Below the pieces are notes generated by a model. It was not told the DNA's origin. It did not search any database and saw only the letters and a program-made list of their open reading frames with translations. From DATEVL01 sp035281845 (GTDB taxonomy: Bacteria > Chloroflexota > Anaerolineae > Anaerolineales > E44-bin32), in NCBI GenBank assembly GCA_035281845.1, contig DATEVL010000150.1, positions 1-64,000 of the forward strand: a DNA stretch of 64,000 nucleotides. Direction: 5' to 3'. Below, piece by piece: positions 8,200-15,927 of the stretch (its first letter is position 1; each line of letters starts with the position of its first letter). A program made the translations under genes and the position numbers.

Positions 8200-9447
8200 G
8201 TGCGCATCGCCATGATCTCCTACCACACGTGCCCGCTGGCCACGCTGGGCGGCAAGGACACCGGCGGGATGAATGTCTACGTGCGCGACCTGACGCGGGA
8301 GCTCGGTCGGCGCGGAATCGGCGTGGACGTCTTCACCCGATCCCAGGACGAGCACGTGCCGCACGTCCTACACGATCTCGGCCACGGCAATCGGATCGTA
8401 CACGTCCCGGCCGGGCCGGAGTCACCGATGGCGAAGGACCGCCTGGCGGAGTACCTCCCGACCTTCATCGATTTCATCGAAGCGTTTGCGGCCTCGAAGG
8501 GAATCCGATACGACATCCTGCACAGCCATTATTGGCTCTCGGGGCTGGCCGCGCTCGAACTGCGATCCCACTGGGGGATCCCGCTGATTCAGATGTTCCA
8601 CACCCTGGCCGCGATGAAGAAGCGGGTCGCGCCGGACGGGGAGGACTCGGCCTCGACCTTGCGCCTCGAGGCCGAGGGTCGCCTGCTGCGCCAGGCGGAT
8701 CGCATCGTGGCATCGACCCAGGCCGAAGTCGCTCAGTTCCAGTGGTTGTATCACGTGGACACGCGCCGGGTGGCGGTGATCCCCCCGGGAGTGGACACCG
8801 GCCATTTCTATCCCATTCCCGACGATGAGGCCCGCGAGTTTGCCCGCGTGCCGGCCAACAAGCGGATGATTCTGTTCGTGGGCCGGGTCGAACCGCTCAA
8901 GGGGATCGACAGCCTGCTGCAGGCGATCGCCATCCTGCGAGCTCAAGACAAGAGCCTGGGTGCCGACTTGTGCCTGGCCGTGATCGGCGGCGAACCCAAC
9001 GACGACGGCGCGACGGAAACGGAGGAGATGGCCCGCCTGCAGGAGATGCGGCGCGATCTGAAGATCGAGGACATGGTGACCTTCCTCGGCCGCCGAGCCC
9101 AGGACACCCTGCCGTATTACTACTCGGCCGCCGAGATCGTCGTCGTCCCGTCGCACTACGAGTCCTTCGGCTTGGTGGCACTGGAAGCGATGGCCTGCGG
9201 TACACCGGTGGTCGCCTCGGAGACCGGTGGGCTGGTCTTCCTGGTGCGCGATGGGGAGACCGGATTCCACGTTCCAACGGGCGACCCCGAGGCGCTGGCC
9301 GATCGATTGCGTCAGCTGCTTCAGGATGAGATCTTGCGGCAACGGCTTGGGCAACAAGCGGCTGAATACGCCAAACGCTACGCCTGGCCTCTGATCGCCG
9401 ATCAGATCATCGATCTTTACCACGGAACGACCGGGATTCACGCGTGA
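8200..9447 (+). CDS. GT4-family glycosyltransferase (MshA / sucrose-phosphate-synthase-like)
   Basis: 415 residues with the two-domain GT-B fold. The N-terminal domain opens MRIAMISYHTCPLATLGGKD and has the TGGMNVYVRDLTREL loop. A DILHSHYWLSGLA segment lies near residue 107. The C-terminal donor domain has ILFVGRVEPLKGI and the retaining-GT4 signature SHYESFGLVALEAMACGTPVV with its Glu residues. This signature binds a nucleotide sugar. The family includes MshA-type inositol-phosphate and sucrose-phosphate glycosyltransferases; the acceptor cannot be assigned. The start is GTG without a ribosome site (see the -10 element at 8188). The genes on either side are functionally unrelated. Confidence 0.85.
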   Translation: MRIAMISYHTCPLATLGGKDTGGMNVYVRDLTRELGRRGIGVDVFTRSQDEHVPHVLHDLGHGNRIVHVPAGPESPMAKDRLAEYLPTFIDFIEAFAASKGIRYDILHSHYWLSGLAALELRSHWGIPLIQMFHTLAAMKKRVAPDGEDSASTLRLEAEGRLLRQADRIVASTQAEVAQFQWLYHVDTRRVAVIPPGVDTGHFYPIPDDEAREFARVPANKRMILFVGRVEPLKGIDSLLQAIAILRAQDKSLGADLCLAVIGGEPNDDGATETEEMARLQEMRRDLKIEDMVTFLGRRAQDTLPYYYSAAEIVVVPSHYESFGLVALEAMACGTPVVASETGGLVFLVRDGETGFHVPTGDPEALADRLRQLLQDEILRQRLGQQAAEYAKRYAWPLIADQIIDLYHGTTGIHA

Positions 9448-9514
9448 TCCGGCTCGTCCGGCCCCTCAACGACGCCGGCCGTGCCGGGCGTGATTCGTCG
9501 GCGACAACCCGACG

Positions 9515-9982
9515 GTGACGGACTCGAGCGTCCCGGCGCAGCGTGCCTCGCCCTCCACGCCCCTTCGGCCTCTACGCCCTTCGGCGCACCGAAGCGGTGC
9601 AGGCCGCCAAGGGCGCCTCCCGGGAAAGGAGGCGGCCCGCCGGCTGGCCAAGGCCCAGACGCTGTGGCTGGCGACGGTGCGGCCGACGGGCTCGCCGCAC
9701 CTGGTGCCCGTATGGTTCGTCTGGCTGGATGGGTTCTTCTACGTCTGCACCGCACCGAAAAGCGTCAAGGCGCGCAACCTTGATGTGAATCCACGGGTGG
9801 TCGTGGCACTGGAAGATGGGGTCCATCCCCTGATCTGCGAAGGGGAAGCGACGACCGTCCCGCGACCCTGGCCGGAGGATGTCGTTTCAACCTTCCGCAG
9901 CAAGTACGACTGGTCGATCGAAGACGACGCTCAATACGCGCGCCTGGTGCAGGTTCACCCGACGCGCTGGCACGCCTGGTAG
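9515..9982 (+). CDS. PPOX-class (FMN/F420-binding split-barrel) protein with repeat-derived N-terminus
   Basis: 155 residues. From about residue 37 the sequence is a clear PPOX-type split barrel: AKAQTLWLATVRPTGSPHLVPVWFVW, then APKSVKARNLDVNPRVVVALEDG, ending VHPTRWHAW. These small dimeric proteins bind FMN, F420 or heme and reduce varied substrates. The first 36 residues are unlike the family. They are encoded by a dispersed hairpin repeat (9560-9615) that reads through in frame, giving an Arg/Ser/Pro-rich leader. Start GTG 9515 is uncertain, and no in-frame start lies between the repeat and the conserved barrel. Either the repeat entered just behind the original start, or translation begins at a non-standard codon after it. 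Confidence 0.75.
   Translation: MTDSSVPAQRASPSTPLRPLRPSAHRSGAGRQGRLPGKEAARRLAKAQTLWLATVRPTGSPHLVPVWFVWLDGFFYVCTAPKSVKARNLDVNPRVVVALEDGVHPLICEGEATTVPRPWPEDVVSTFRSKYDWSIEDDAQYARLVQVHPTRWHAW
9560..9615. repeat. CTCTAC/AG hairpin repeat, copy A, with 25-nt apical insert (inside PPOX gene)
   Basis: The left arm CCCCTTCGGCCTCTAC (9560-9575) pairs with the right arm AGGCCGCCAAGGGCG (9601-9615). Between them is a 25-nt insert (9576-9600) that contains its own hairpin (GCACCG AAG CGGTGC). Insert and arms are nearly identical to copy B at 48.64 kb. Copies D and F have the same arms with no insert. Confidence 0.7.
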
Positions 9983-10008
9983 GCGGCGCGCCAAGGGAAG
10001 GACGGCCG

Positions 10009-10821
10009 ATGCCGATCGCCAACGCGCTGATCGAAGTCGTCTCGGAACTGTTCAAGGCTCTGTTGCCCGGTTCGTTGCTCTTCTTGCTGATCGGACTCAC
10101 GATCGGGGTGGTGCTGCTGCTCTCCGGGGAAGGGCGAAAGATGCGCGGCCGGGCATGGCTCGCCGGTCTGGCGATCCTCTATTGGCTGCTCAGCATGCCG
10201 ATCGTCGCCGGCGGGATGGAATCCCTGCTCGGGGCAGGGTACGGCCCCATCGCCAGCGCGGCGCAGGCCGAAGACGCGCAAACCGTTGTCGTCCTGACCG
10301 GCGGCAGCGTTACCCTGCAAGGCGAAGACTCGACATTCGACATCCTGAGCACAGCCAGCAGCTATCGAATGCTGGAGGCAGAGCGGCTGTATCACCTGCT
10401 GGGAGAGCCCACCCTGATCCTTTCTGGTGGCCCTCCTGGCGGGACTCCGTCTGCGAACCCCGAGAGCGAGGCCATGAAGTCGGAGCTGGTGGCGCGGGGT
10501 ATCCCCGAATCGAAGATCCTCGTGGAAACCGAGGCGGTCGATACCCACGATGAGGCGGTGCGGGTGGCGGAAATGCTCGAGAACCAGGGGATCGATTCCT
10601 TCGTGCTGGTGACTTCGACGGAGCACATGCGTCGGGCGCTCGGATCCTTCGCGGCGCAGGGGTTGGCCCCGGTACCATCGGCGGCGGACCAGCAGGACCC
10701 CGGCGGGAGTTTGGCCGGCGCCCGACTTCTGCCCTCGGCGGACGCCCTCAGTCGCAGCTACCAGGCGATGCGAGAGGGATTTGCCCTTCTCTACTACGCT
10801 CTTCGAGGTTGGCTGGGCTGA
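10009..10821 (+). CDS. YdcF-family (DUF218, ElyC/SanA-like) membrane protein
   Basis: 270 residues. Two N-terminal helices (about 14-38 and 48-70) precede a DUF218 domain. This begins with VVVLTGGSV and continues through ERLYHLLGEPTLILSGGPP, ESEAMKSELVARGIPESKI and an ETEAVDTHDEAVRVAEML segment, then FVLVTSTEHMRRALGSF. That order of motifs (GG, SGG, E-x-M, TxDEA, TS-x-HMRRA) is the family hallmark. Members such as ElyC and SanA act at the envelope, with ElyC linked to lipid-carrier metabolism, but the biochemical activity is unresolved. The gene starts 26 bp after the PPOX gene on the same strand. Confidence 0.8.
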   Translation: MPIANALIEVVSELFKALLPGSLLFLLIGLTIGVVLLLSGEGRKMRGRAWLAGLAILYWLLSMPIVAGGMESLLGAGYGPIASAAQAEDAQTVVVLTGGSVTLQGEDSTFDILSTASSYRMLEAERLYHLLGEPTLILSGGPPGGTPSANPESEAMKSELVARGIPESKILVETEAVDTHDEAVRVAEMLENQGIDSFVLVTSTEHMRRALGSFAAQGLAPVPSAADQQDPGGSLAGARLLPSADALSRSYQAMREGFALLYYALRGWLG

Positions 10822-11122
10822 TCCGGCACGCCTCGCCTCGCCTCGCCCGCGGATCGAGCCCGATCTCCGGGCGGACCACGGACGCTGTTCATGTTTGGGT
10901 ATGGGTCAAGACCGTGAACTGGGACGGCCAGTTTGGCTACGTCAGCCCATCCGAGGTTTGGGCCGTGGCCTGTTCGGGTGGTGAGGTCGGCCTGGTATGC
11001 ACCTTCGATGAGTGCTGCATGGGCCCTACTCAAACCCACTATCGGCCGGCGGCCCGGCACGTCTGCAACCAGCCGGTGATCGCTCGGATGGACTCACGAA
11101 GGTGCCCCGGAGGAGGTCAGGC
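10822..11122. other. Intergenic region, no gene seen
   Basis: About 300 bp without a supported gene. A plus-strand frame through 10880-10980 has no start site and no family resemblance. AGGAGG at 11110-11115 is the ribosome site of the next gene. Confidence 0.4.
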
Positions 11123-11518
11123 ATGGACAAGTTTGAGGTTTCGACTTCATTGGCGGCGCCGCCCGAGATTGTTTACCGCGCCTGGTTGGACTCGGCCCAG
11201 CACGCTGCCTTCGTCGGAGCCCAGGCCGAGATTGAGGAAGGCGTTGGCGGCGAGTTCCGGCTATGGGACGGTTACATCACCGGACGCACTCTCGCCCTCG
11301 ACCCACCGCGGCGGATCGTACAGGCCTGGCGGACAACGGAGTTCCCCGATGGCAGTCCTGACTCACAAATCGAAGTCAGGCTCGAACCCGAGGCTGGTGG
11401 CACACAGATCACTCTGGTCCACACCGGAATCCCGGCTGGTCAGGGCCCTCAGTACGAGGAAGGCTGGAAGGAAAACTACTTCGATCCGATGAAGGAGTAC
11501 TTCTCGGGCAAGACCTAG
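11123..11518 (+). CDS. SRPBCC-fold protein of the AHSA1 (activator of Hsp90 ATPase 1-like) family
   Basis: 131 residues. The start is ATG 11123, seven bases after AGGAGG. The sequence follows the AHSA1/START pattern: an N-terminal strand (VSTSLAAPPEIVYRAWLDS), then EIEEGVGGEFRLWDGYITG, LDPPRRIVQAWRT, LVHTGIP and the C-terminal helix with YEEGWKENYFDPMKEYF. The fold is a helix-grip cavity that binds hydrophobic ligands; the ligand is unknown. It stands alone, with intergenic DNA on both sides. Confidence 0.85.
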   Translation: MDKFEVSTSLAAPPEIVYRAWLDSAQHAAFVGAQAEIEEGVGGEFRLWDGYITGRTLALDPPRRIVQAWRTTEFPDGSPDSQIEVRLEPEAGGTQITLVHTGIPAGQGPQYEEGWKENYFDPMKEYFSGKT

Positions 11519-12191
11519 TCACCCCGCGGCGGTGGTTTGAGAGGAATCACCCCTGACCCCCGCCCTCTATCCTTTGGGGAGAGGGTAGGGTGAGGGGTAA
11601 TCCACTTCGAGAGGCCACGAGAATGGGGGCGTGCTTCTCATACGATCCCGCGGCGAGGCGCAGCTACACGTCTCCAACGTCGCCCAGGACAAGTCAGAGG
11701 ATCGAGTGCGGGTTCGAGCCGCGCCTAGGGCGCGTGGGATGCCCCTCCAGCCAAGAACCGCCCCGCCGCGCGCCGGCGTGGTCAGCAAGAGACAAACCAG
11801 GCACACAACCCGACGGCTGCCATCAGGCGATCCGTTGTGGAAAAGTTCAGGCGCTGGGCGCCCTTACCAGCTCAATCAGGACGGCCGCCGATGGCCGCGC
11901 CATACCCGGCGGCCATGGCCGCCTCGCGTAGGCGCGGGTGCATGATCACGCTCCACAGCACGTGACTCCTTCGTCCGCCTCGAGGGCGAGGCGGGTTTGA
12001 ACTCCCGGTCACATCTTGGCCGGGCTGCGCATAGACATCAAGAACACACCCTTCCTTTGCGCCCCGGCAAGTGCCGGAGGCGCCTGGAGTGCGCCTGCTG
12101 GCGCAGGCAGCCCGAAGGGCTCGAGCCGGGTCTGGGCCACCTCGGTCGGGTGTGGGAACCTGTCCAGGGGGCACCGGCGAGAGCAGGGGGA
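11519..12191. other. Long intergenic region before the microcompartment operon
   Basis: About 670 bp with no supported gene. Positions 11540-11600 hold a GC-rich imperfect palindrome of the CCCTCACCC/GGGTGAGGG type, which also occurs elsewhere in the window. A minus-strand frame around 11872-11950 ends with HPRLREAAMAAGYGAAIGG-like residues but has no start or match I recognise. It could be a gene remnant. The right edge carries the promoter described next. Confidence 0.4.
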
Positions 12192-12220
12192 TTGACAAGT
12201 GCGCGACTTATCACTACAAT
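12192..12220 (+). promoter_or_regulatory. Sigma-70-type promoter of the microcompartment operon
   Basis: TTGACA (12192-12197) and TACAAT (12215-12220) are separated by exactly 17 bases: a perfect -35 and a one-mismatch -10 at optimal spacing. It is the best promoter in the window. It lies about 70 bp before the gntR GTG and reads into the BMC operon. Confidence 0.85.
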
Positions 12221-12242
12221 AAGACTATCCTGTAATGACAAG
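12207..12242. promoter_or_regulatory. Candidate operator: 12-bp inverted repeat over the -10 and start site
   Basis: The left half CTTATCACTACA (12207-12218) and the reverse complement of the right half (12231-12242, CTTGTCATTACA) agree at 10 of 12 positions. They are separated by 12 bp, so half-sites are about two helical turns apart. The site covers the -10 box and the expected transcription start. This is where a repressor would act, most simply the GntR-family product of the next gene. Confidence 0.55.
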
Positions 12243-12290
12243 ATGATCAGAAGTTTGTTATGTCGCCATTGCTACTGCGAATGAGGTAAG

Positions 12291-13094
12291 GTGGTCAAGT
12301 CGAGCCGCAAGCCAAGCCAGCACATCAACCGCAGTAGCCCGCTCCCCCTGTACGCCCAGGTGCGAGGGGCGATCGAGGCGCGGCTCGCGGCAGGCGAATG
12401 GCGACCCGGAGACCGAATCCCGGGAGAGTCGGAACTGTGCCGGGAATACGGGGTCAGCCGCCCGGTTGTGCGTCAGGCGCTTCAGGAGCTGGCGGCCGAA
12501 GGCGCCATCCTCCGGCGAAAGGGCCTCGGGACGTTCGTCGCCGAGCCCAAAGTCGTCAGCCGTTCCCTCGTCCACTCCCTCGTGGGTTTCTACCAGGACA
12601 TGGAGCGGCGCGGCCTTTCGATCGAGACCCGCGTTCTCGAACAATCCCTCCAGCCCGCCGGCGATAAAGTTGGCGCCCGGCTTGGCTTGCAGCTGTTGAC
12701 ACCTGTGATCAAGATGACTCGCCTGCGCTCGGTCGGCGGTCATCCGGTGGTCCTGGTGAGCTCGTACCTCCCCTACGCCCTGTGCCCGAGCCTGATCCAG
12801 GCCGACCTGCGTTCCCAGTCGCTCTATGCATTCCTCGAGCAGGAGTACGGGCTGCGTATCGCCGCCGGCCGCCGCGAAATCCAGGCGGTGCTGGCCGGGG
12901 AAGAGGAGGCGCGGCAATTACAGGTCGACCGCGGGTCTCCGCTCTTGCGTCTGGAGAGCGTCAGCTACCTGGAGGACGGGCGGCCGATGGAGTACTTCGA
13001 TGGGGTGTTCCTGTCTCGGTTCGAAGTCGAGCTGGGCCGCCTGACCTCGAGCGACGACGCCCTTCCGCTTCTGTGGACTCGGCGGGAGGTCTGA
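12291..13094 (+). CDS. GntR/HutC-family transcriptional regulator of the BMC operon
   Basis: 267 residues. The start is GTG 12291, preceded by GAGGTAAG. The N-terminal winged helix-turn-helix (about 16-85) has PLYAQVRGAIEARLAAGEW, RIPGESELCREYGVSRPVV and a GLGTFVAEP wing. The C-terminal UTRA effector domain (about 100-255) has the HutC-type end LLRLESVSYLEDGRPMEYFDG and resembles the DasR/NagR/PhnF group, whose ligands are often phosphorylated sugars or amino acids. A sugar-phosphate ligand would suit the downstream genes, but that is inference. It is first in the operon, six bases before rpiB, and probably autoregulates through the inverted repeat at 12207-12242. Confidence 0.9.
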   Translation: MVKSSRKPSQHINRSSPLPLYAQVRGAIEARLAAGEWRPGDRIPGESELCREYGVSRPVVRQALQELAAEGAILRRKGLGTFVAEPKVVSRSLVHSLVGFYQDMERRGLSIETRVLEQSLQPAGDKVGARLGLQLLTPVIKMTRLRSVGGHPVVLVSSYLPYALCPSLIQADLRSQSLYAFLEQEYGLRIAAGRREIQAVLAGEEEARQLQVDRGSPLLRLESVSYLEDGRPMEYFDGVFLSRFEVELGRLTSSDDALPLLWTRREV

Positions 13095-13100
13095 GCGCCG

Positions 13101-13844
13101 ATGCCTTCTGATCCGAAACTCGCCGAGAGTCGAGTCCGTGAGAAGGTGCGCGCCATCGTTTATCGGACGCTCGGCCGGACTCCGACGCCCTCGGAAGCGC
13201 GTCGCCGATTGGTGACCGAATCCGATGTTCAAGAGCTTCCGTTTCGAGGCTCGTTCGAAGTGCCGAGCGGCGCACTGGTCACACCGCTGGCGCTCCAGGC
13301 GATGATCGAGCGCCAGATTCGCCTCAAGGGGACGTCCCCCAAGTCGGTTCCGGAGGGAAGTCGAGGGGCAGGCCCGGTCGCCGCGGGCCGCGGGCCAATC
13401 GCCCTCGGCGCCGATCACGCGGGTTTCGCCCTGAAAGAAGATCTCAAGAGCTTCCTTACCGAGGCCGGGTACGCCGTCATCGACTGCGGCGCGGCCGGTA
13501 CCGAGCCGGTGGACTACCCCGACTTCGCCCTGGCGGTGGCCGAGCTGGTGGCGCAACAGCGTGCCGAGCGCGGCATCGTCGTCGACGGCGCCGGCATCGG
13601 CTCCAGCGTCGCTGCCAACAAGGTCCCCGGAGTCCGCGCCGCCCTGTGCTACGACCTGGCGACGGCCGTCAACAGTCGGGAACACAACGACGCCAACGTC
13701 CTGACGCTTGGCGCCGGCCTGATCGGCGGCGCCCTGGCCCGCCAGATCGTCCGTGCCTGGCTCGACACACGATTTGCCGGCGGTCGTCATGCTCGCCGGG
13801 TCGAAAAGATCACTGACATCGAGCGCCGCTACCTGAGGCGCTGA
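13101..13844 (+). CDS. RpiB-like sugar-phosphate isomerase with N-terminal extension (BMC-associated)
   Basis: 247 residues, against about 150 for ordinary RpiB. Residues about 95-245 are the RpiB/LacAB fold: ALGADHAGFALKEDLKSFL, GIVVDGAGIGSSVAANKVPG, then NSREHNDANVLTLGAGLIGG. RpiB interconverts ribose-5- and ribulose-5-phosphate. In typical RpiB the catalytic Cys sits in the CGTGIG loop; here that residue is Asp162 (DGAGIG). The Asp and His of the GADHAG loop and the HN-AN motif remain. Residues 1-90 contain an amphipathic stretch (RVREKVRAIVYRTLG) that may be an encapsulation peptide, and a VTPLALQAMIERQIRL segment like short linkers in other BMC proteins. The substrate may differ from ribose-5-phosphate. 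Confidence 0.85.
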   Translation: MPSDPKLAESRVREKVRAIVYRTLGRTPTPSEARRRLVTESDVQELPFRGSFEVPSGALVTPLALQAMIERQIRLKGTSPKSVPEGSRGAGPVAAGRGPIALGADHAGFALKEDLKSFLTEAGYAVIDCGAAGTEPVDYPDFALAVAELVAQQRAERGIVVDGAGIGSSVAANKVPGVRAALCYDLATAVNSREHNDANVLTLGAGLIGGALARQIVRAWLDTRFAGGRHARRVEKITDIERRYLRR

Positions 13845-13860
13845 GGCAACCGGCCCCACC

Positions 13861-14724
13861 ATGCCTACCCTCGACGACGCCGCGCTGGACCGAATCATCG
13901 AGCAGATCACTCGAGATGTGCTGGTGTTGCTCGAGGACTCCCCGAGCGCTTCCGACACCCGCGAAGGGGCGACGCTCTCGGCGCATAACTACGCCGAACG
14001 CCTGCGACCGGTGATCCACGCCGGCGCCGATCGGATCGCCTCCACCCTCGGTGTCGCCCCGACCGACGGCCAGCTGGCGCACATGATCGATCACACCCTG
14101 CTCAAACCGGACGCCACCCAGGACGAGATCGCCCGTCTCTGTTTCGAGGCGCGCAAGCACAGTTTCGCCACGGTCTGCGTCAACCCGAGCTACGTCCGCC
14201 TGTGCGCGCAGCTGCTCAAGGGGAGCCCGGTCGTGGTCTGCACCGTCGTCGGATTCCCGCTGGGGGCCACACCGACTGAAGTCAAGGTCTACGAAACCCA
14301 ACAGGCGATTCGCGACGGTGCCAGCGAAATCGACATGGTGATCAACGTCGGCGCCGTCAAGAGCCGCGACTACGAACTGGCCCAGCGCGACATCGCCTCG
14401 GTGGCACGCGCCTGCCACGCCGATAACGCTCTGCTCAAAGTCATCATCGAAGCGGCCCTGCTGACGGACGAGGAAAAGGTCATCGCCTGCCAATTGGCCA
14501 AGGTCGCCGGAGCCGATTATGTGAAGACCTCGACCGGATTCGGCCCGGGTGGCGCGACGGCGGCCGACGTGGCCTTGATGCGGCGAGTGGTCGGTCCGTC
14601 CATCGGGGTGAAAGCCGCCGGAGGGATCCGGACCCTGGCCGACGCGCAACAGATGATCGCCGCCGGCGCCTCGCGCTTGGGCGCCAGCGCCAGCGTCAAG
14701 ATCCTACAGGAGGCGGGGGCCTAA
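13861..14724 (+). CDS. deoC: Deoxyribose-phosphate aldolase with N-terminal encapsulation-type helix
   Basis: 287 residues. The DERA core (about 70-287) starts LAHMIDHTLLKPDATQDEI. It carries the Schiff-base lysine Lys222 in GADYVKTSTGFG, Lys251 in GVKAAGGIRT, and Asp158 in the EIDMVIN strand, so the active site is complete. DERA cleaves 2-deoxyribose-5-phosphate to acetaldehyde and glyceraldehyde-3-phosphate. The first 70 residues are extra to standard DERA. Residues 4-21 (LDDAALDRIIEQITRDVL) form an amphipathic helix nearly the same as one in the aldehyde dehydrogenase of this operon, which points to packaging in the BMC lumen. The gene lies 16 bp after rpiB. Confidence 0.93.
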   Translation: MPTLDDAALDRIIEQITRDVLVLLEDSPSASDTREGATLSAHNYAERLRPVIHAGADRIASTLGVAPTDGQLAHMIDHTLLKPDATQDEIARLCFEARKHSFATVCVNPSYVRLCAQLLKGSPVVVCTVVGFPLGATPTEVKVYETQQAIRDGASEIDMVINVGAVKSRDYELAQRDIASVARACHADNALLKVIIEAALLTDEEKVIACQLAKVAGADYVKTSTGFGPGGATAADVALMRRVVGPSIGVKAAGGIRTLADAQQMIAAGASRLGASASVKILQEAGA

Positions 14725-14769
14725 CCCCTGCAGCGCCTCGCCGCCGGGAGGCGGGGCCGAGGAGGAACG

Positions 14770-15408
14770 ATGGCGGTCGACCTGCGGACGTACGTCTTTC
14801 TCGACAACCTGCAGCTCCAACATGCCGGATTCCTGGGGACGGTCGCCCAGGGATTCTTGCCGCTCCCCAATGACACGTCGCTCTGGGTCGAGATCTCGCC
14901 AGGGATCGAGATCAACCGTATCACCGACATCGCCCTCAAGTCGACCCGAGTGCGGCCGGGGATGCAGATCGTCGAGCGGCTGTTCGGCCTGCTGGAGGTG
15001 CATCACGAGGATCAAGCCGAAGTGCGGGCCGCCGGGGCGGCGATCCTGGAGGCCCTCGAGCTGGAGGAATCGGACCGGCTGAAGCCGAAGGTGGTCTCGA
15101 GCCAGATCATCCGGCACGTCGACGCCCACCAGGTGCAGCTGATCAACCGGCTGCGCCACGGGCACATGCTGCTCGCCGGACAAACCCTGTACGTGCTGGA
15201 AGTCGAGCCGGCCGGCTACGCCGCGCTGGCGGCGAATGAGGCCGAGAAGGCGGCTCACATCAACATCCTCGAAGTACGCGCCTTCGGCAGTTTCGGGCGC
15301 GTCTATCTGGGAGGCGAAGAGCGCGACATCATGGCCGGTTACGGGGCCGCCGTCGGGGCGATTGAGTCGATCCACGGCCGCGAGATCGAAGCCGGTCGGC
15401 GCACCTGA
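14770..15408 (+). CDS. BMC-T shell protein, probably of the double-stacking (T-D) type
   Basis: 212 residues. It opens LRTYVFLDNLQLQHAGFLGT and has two diverged BMC-fold halves. The first runs through SLWVEISPGIEINRITDIAL and QIVERLFGLLEVH. The second includes QTLYVLEVEPAGYAALAANEAEKAA, VRAFGSFGRVYLGGEERDI and a closing IESI helix. From memory this matches the HO_3341-like or CsoS1D-like group of tandem-domain trimers, which can stack and have gated pores. Such proteins form pseudohexameric shell tiles and may pass larger metabolites such as sugar phosphates and cofactors. It sits between deoC and the BMC-H gene. The BMC assignment is firm in context; the T-D subtype needs a structure comparison. 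Confidence 0.78.
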   Translation: MAVDLRTYVFLDNLQLQHAGFLGTVAQGFLPLPNDTSLWVEISPGIEINRITDIALKSTRVRPGMQIVERLFGLLEVHHEDQAEVRAAGAAILEALELEESDRLKPKVVSSQIIRHVDAHQVQLINRLRHGHMLLAGQTLYVLEVEPAGYAALAANEAEKAAHINILEVRAFGSFGRVYLGGEERDIMAGYGAAVGAIESIHGREIEAGRRT

Positions 15409-15506
15409 GCCGGGACTCGGTAACGAGGATGAGACGGAAAGCGACAATCCCGAGTGCAACTCCGCCGCGCCGAGGCGCCGGTGGAACAGGCCAACAGGAG
15501 GAAGCT

Positions 15507-15812
15507 ATGTCCGAGATGGGGATGGGAATGACGGAAGCACTAGGCATGGTCGAGACCAAGAGCTATGCCGCGATGGTCGAAGCGGCCGATGCCATGGTCA
15601 AGGCGGCCAGGGTCGAGCTGGTCGCCTACGAGAAGACCGGCGGCGGATTCGTGACGGCGATCGTGCGCGGCGACGTCGCTGCGGTCAAGGCTGCCGTCGA
15701 AGCCGGGGCGCGCGGCGCCGAGAAGGTCGGGGAAGTCGTGGCGATCCATGTCATCCCGCGGCCGCACTCGAACGTCGACCGCACCTTGCCGCTCGGACGC
15801 CAGGGCAGCTAA
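15507..15812 (+). CDS. BMC-H hexameric shell protein
   Basis: 101 residues. The start is ATG 15507, four bases after AGGAGGA. A single BMC domain is clear: EALGMVETKSYAAMVEAADA, then VELVAYEKTGGGFVTAIVRG with the pore loop KTGGG, VAAVKAAVEAGARGA and VVAIHVIPRP. It ends in an RTLPLGR tail. It closely resembles the Haliangium ochraceum BMC-H (HO_5815) as I remember it. It would form the main hexagonal facets of the shell. It is the only single-domain BMC-H gene in the operon, so facets are likely made of this protein plus the two BMC-T trimers. Confidence 0.96.
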   Translation: MSEMGMGMTEALGMVETKSYAAMVEAADAMVKAARVELVAYEKTGGGFVTAIVRGDVAAVKAAVEAGARGAEKVGEVVAIHVIPRPHSNVDRTLPLGRQGS

Positions 15813-15927
15813 CCGCTCGATCGAAAGCCGCCGACCCGTCCTTGGCCATGCCTGGGCGCACTTCGAACGGAGAAGGGTTCCCGAGCGAAGGCCAAGGACG
15901 GGTAGGCGGGGTAGAAAGGAGAGTCCC

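Noticed and set aside
11872..11950. Minus-strand fragment ending HPRLREAAMAAGYGAAIGG
   Set aside because: Short, with no start site and no family I recognise. Kept only as a remark in the intergenic entry.
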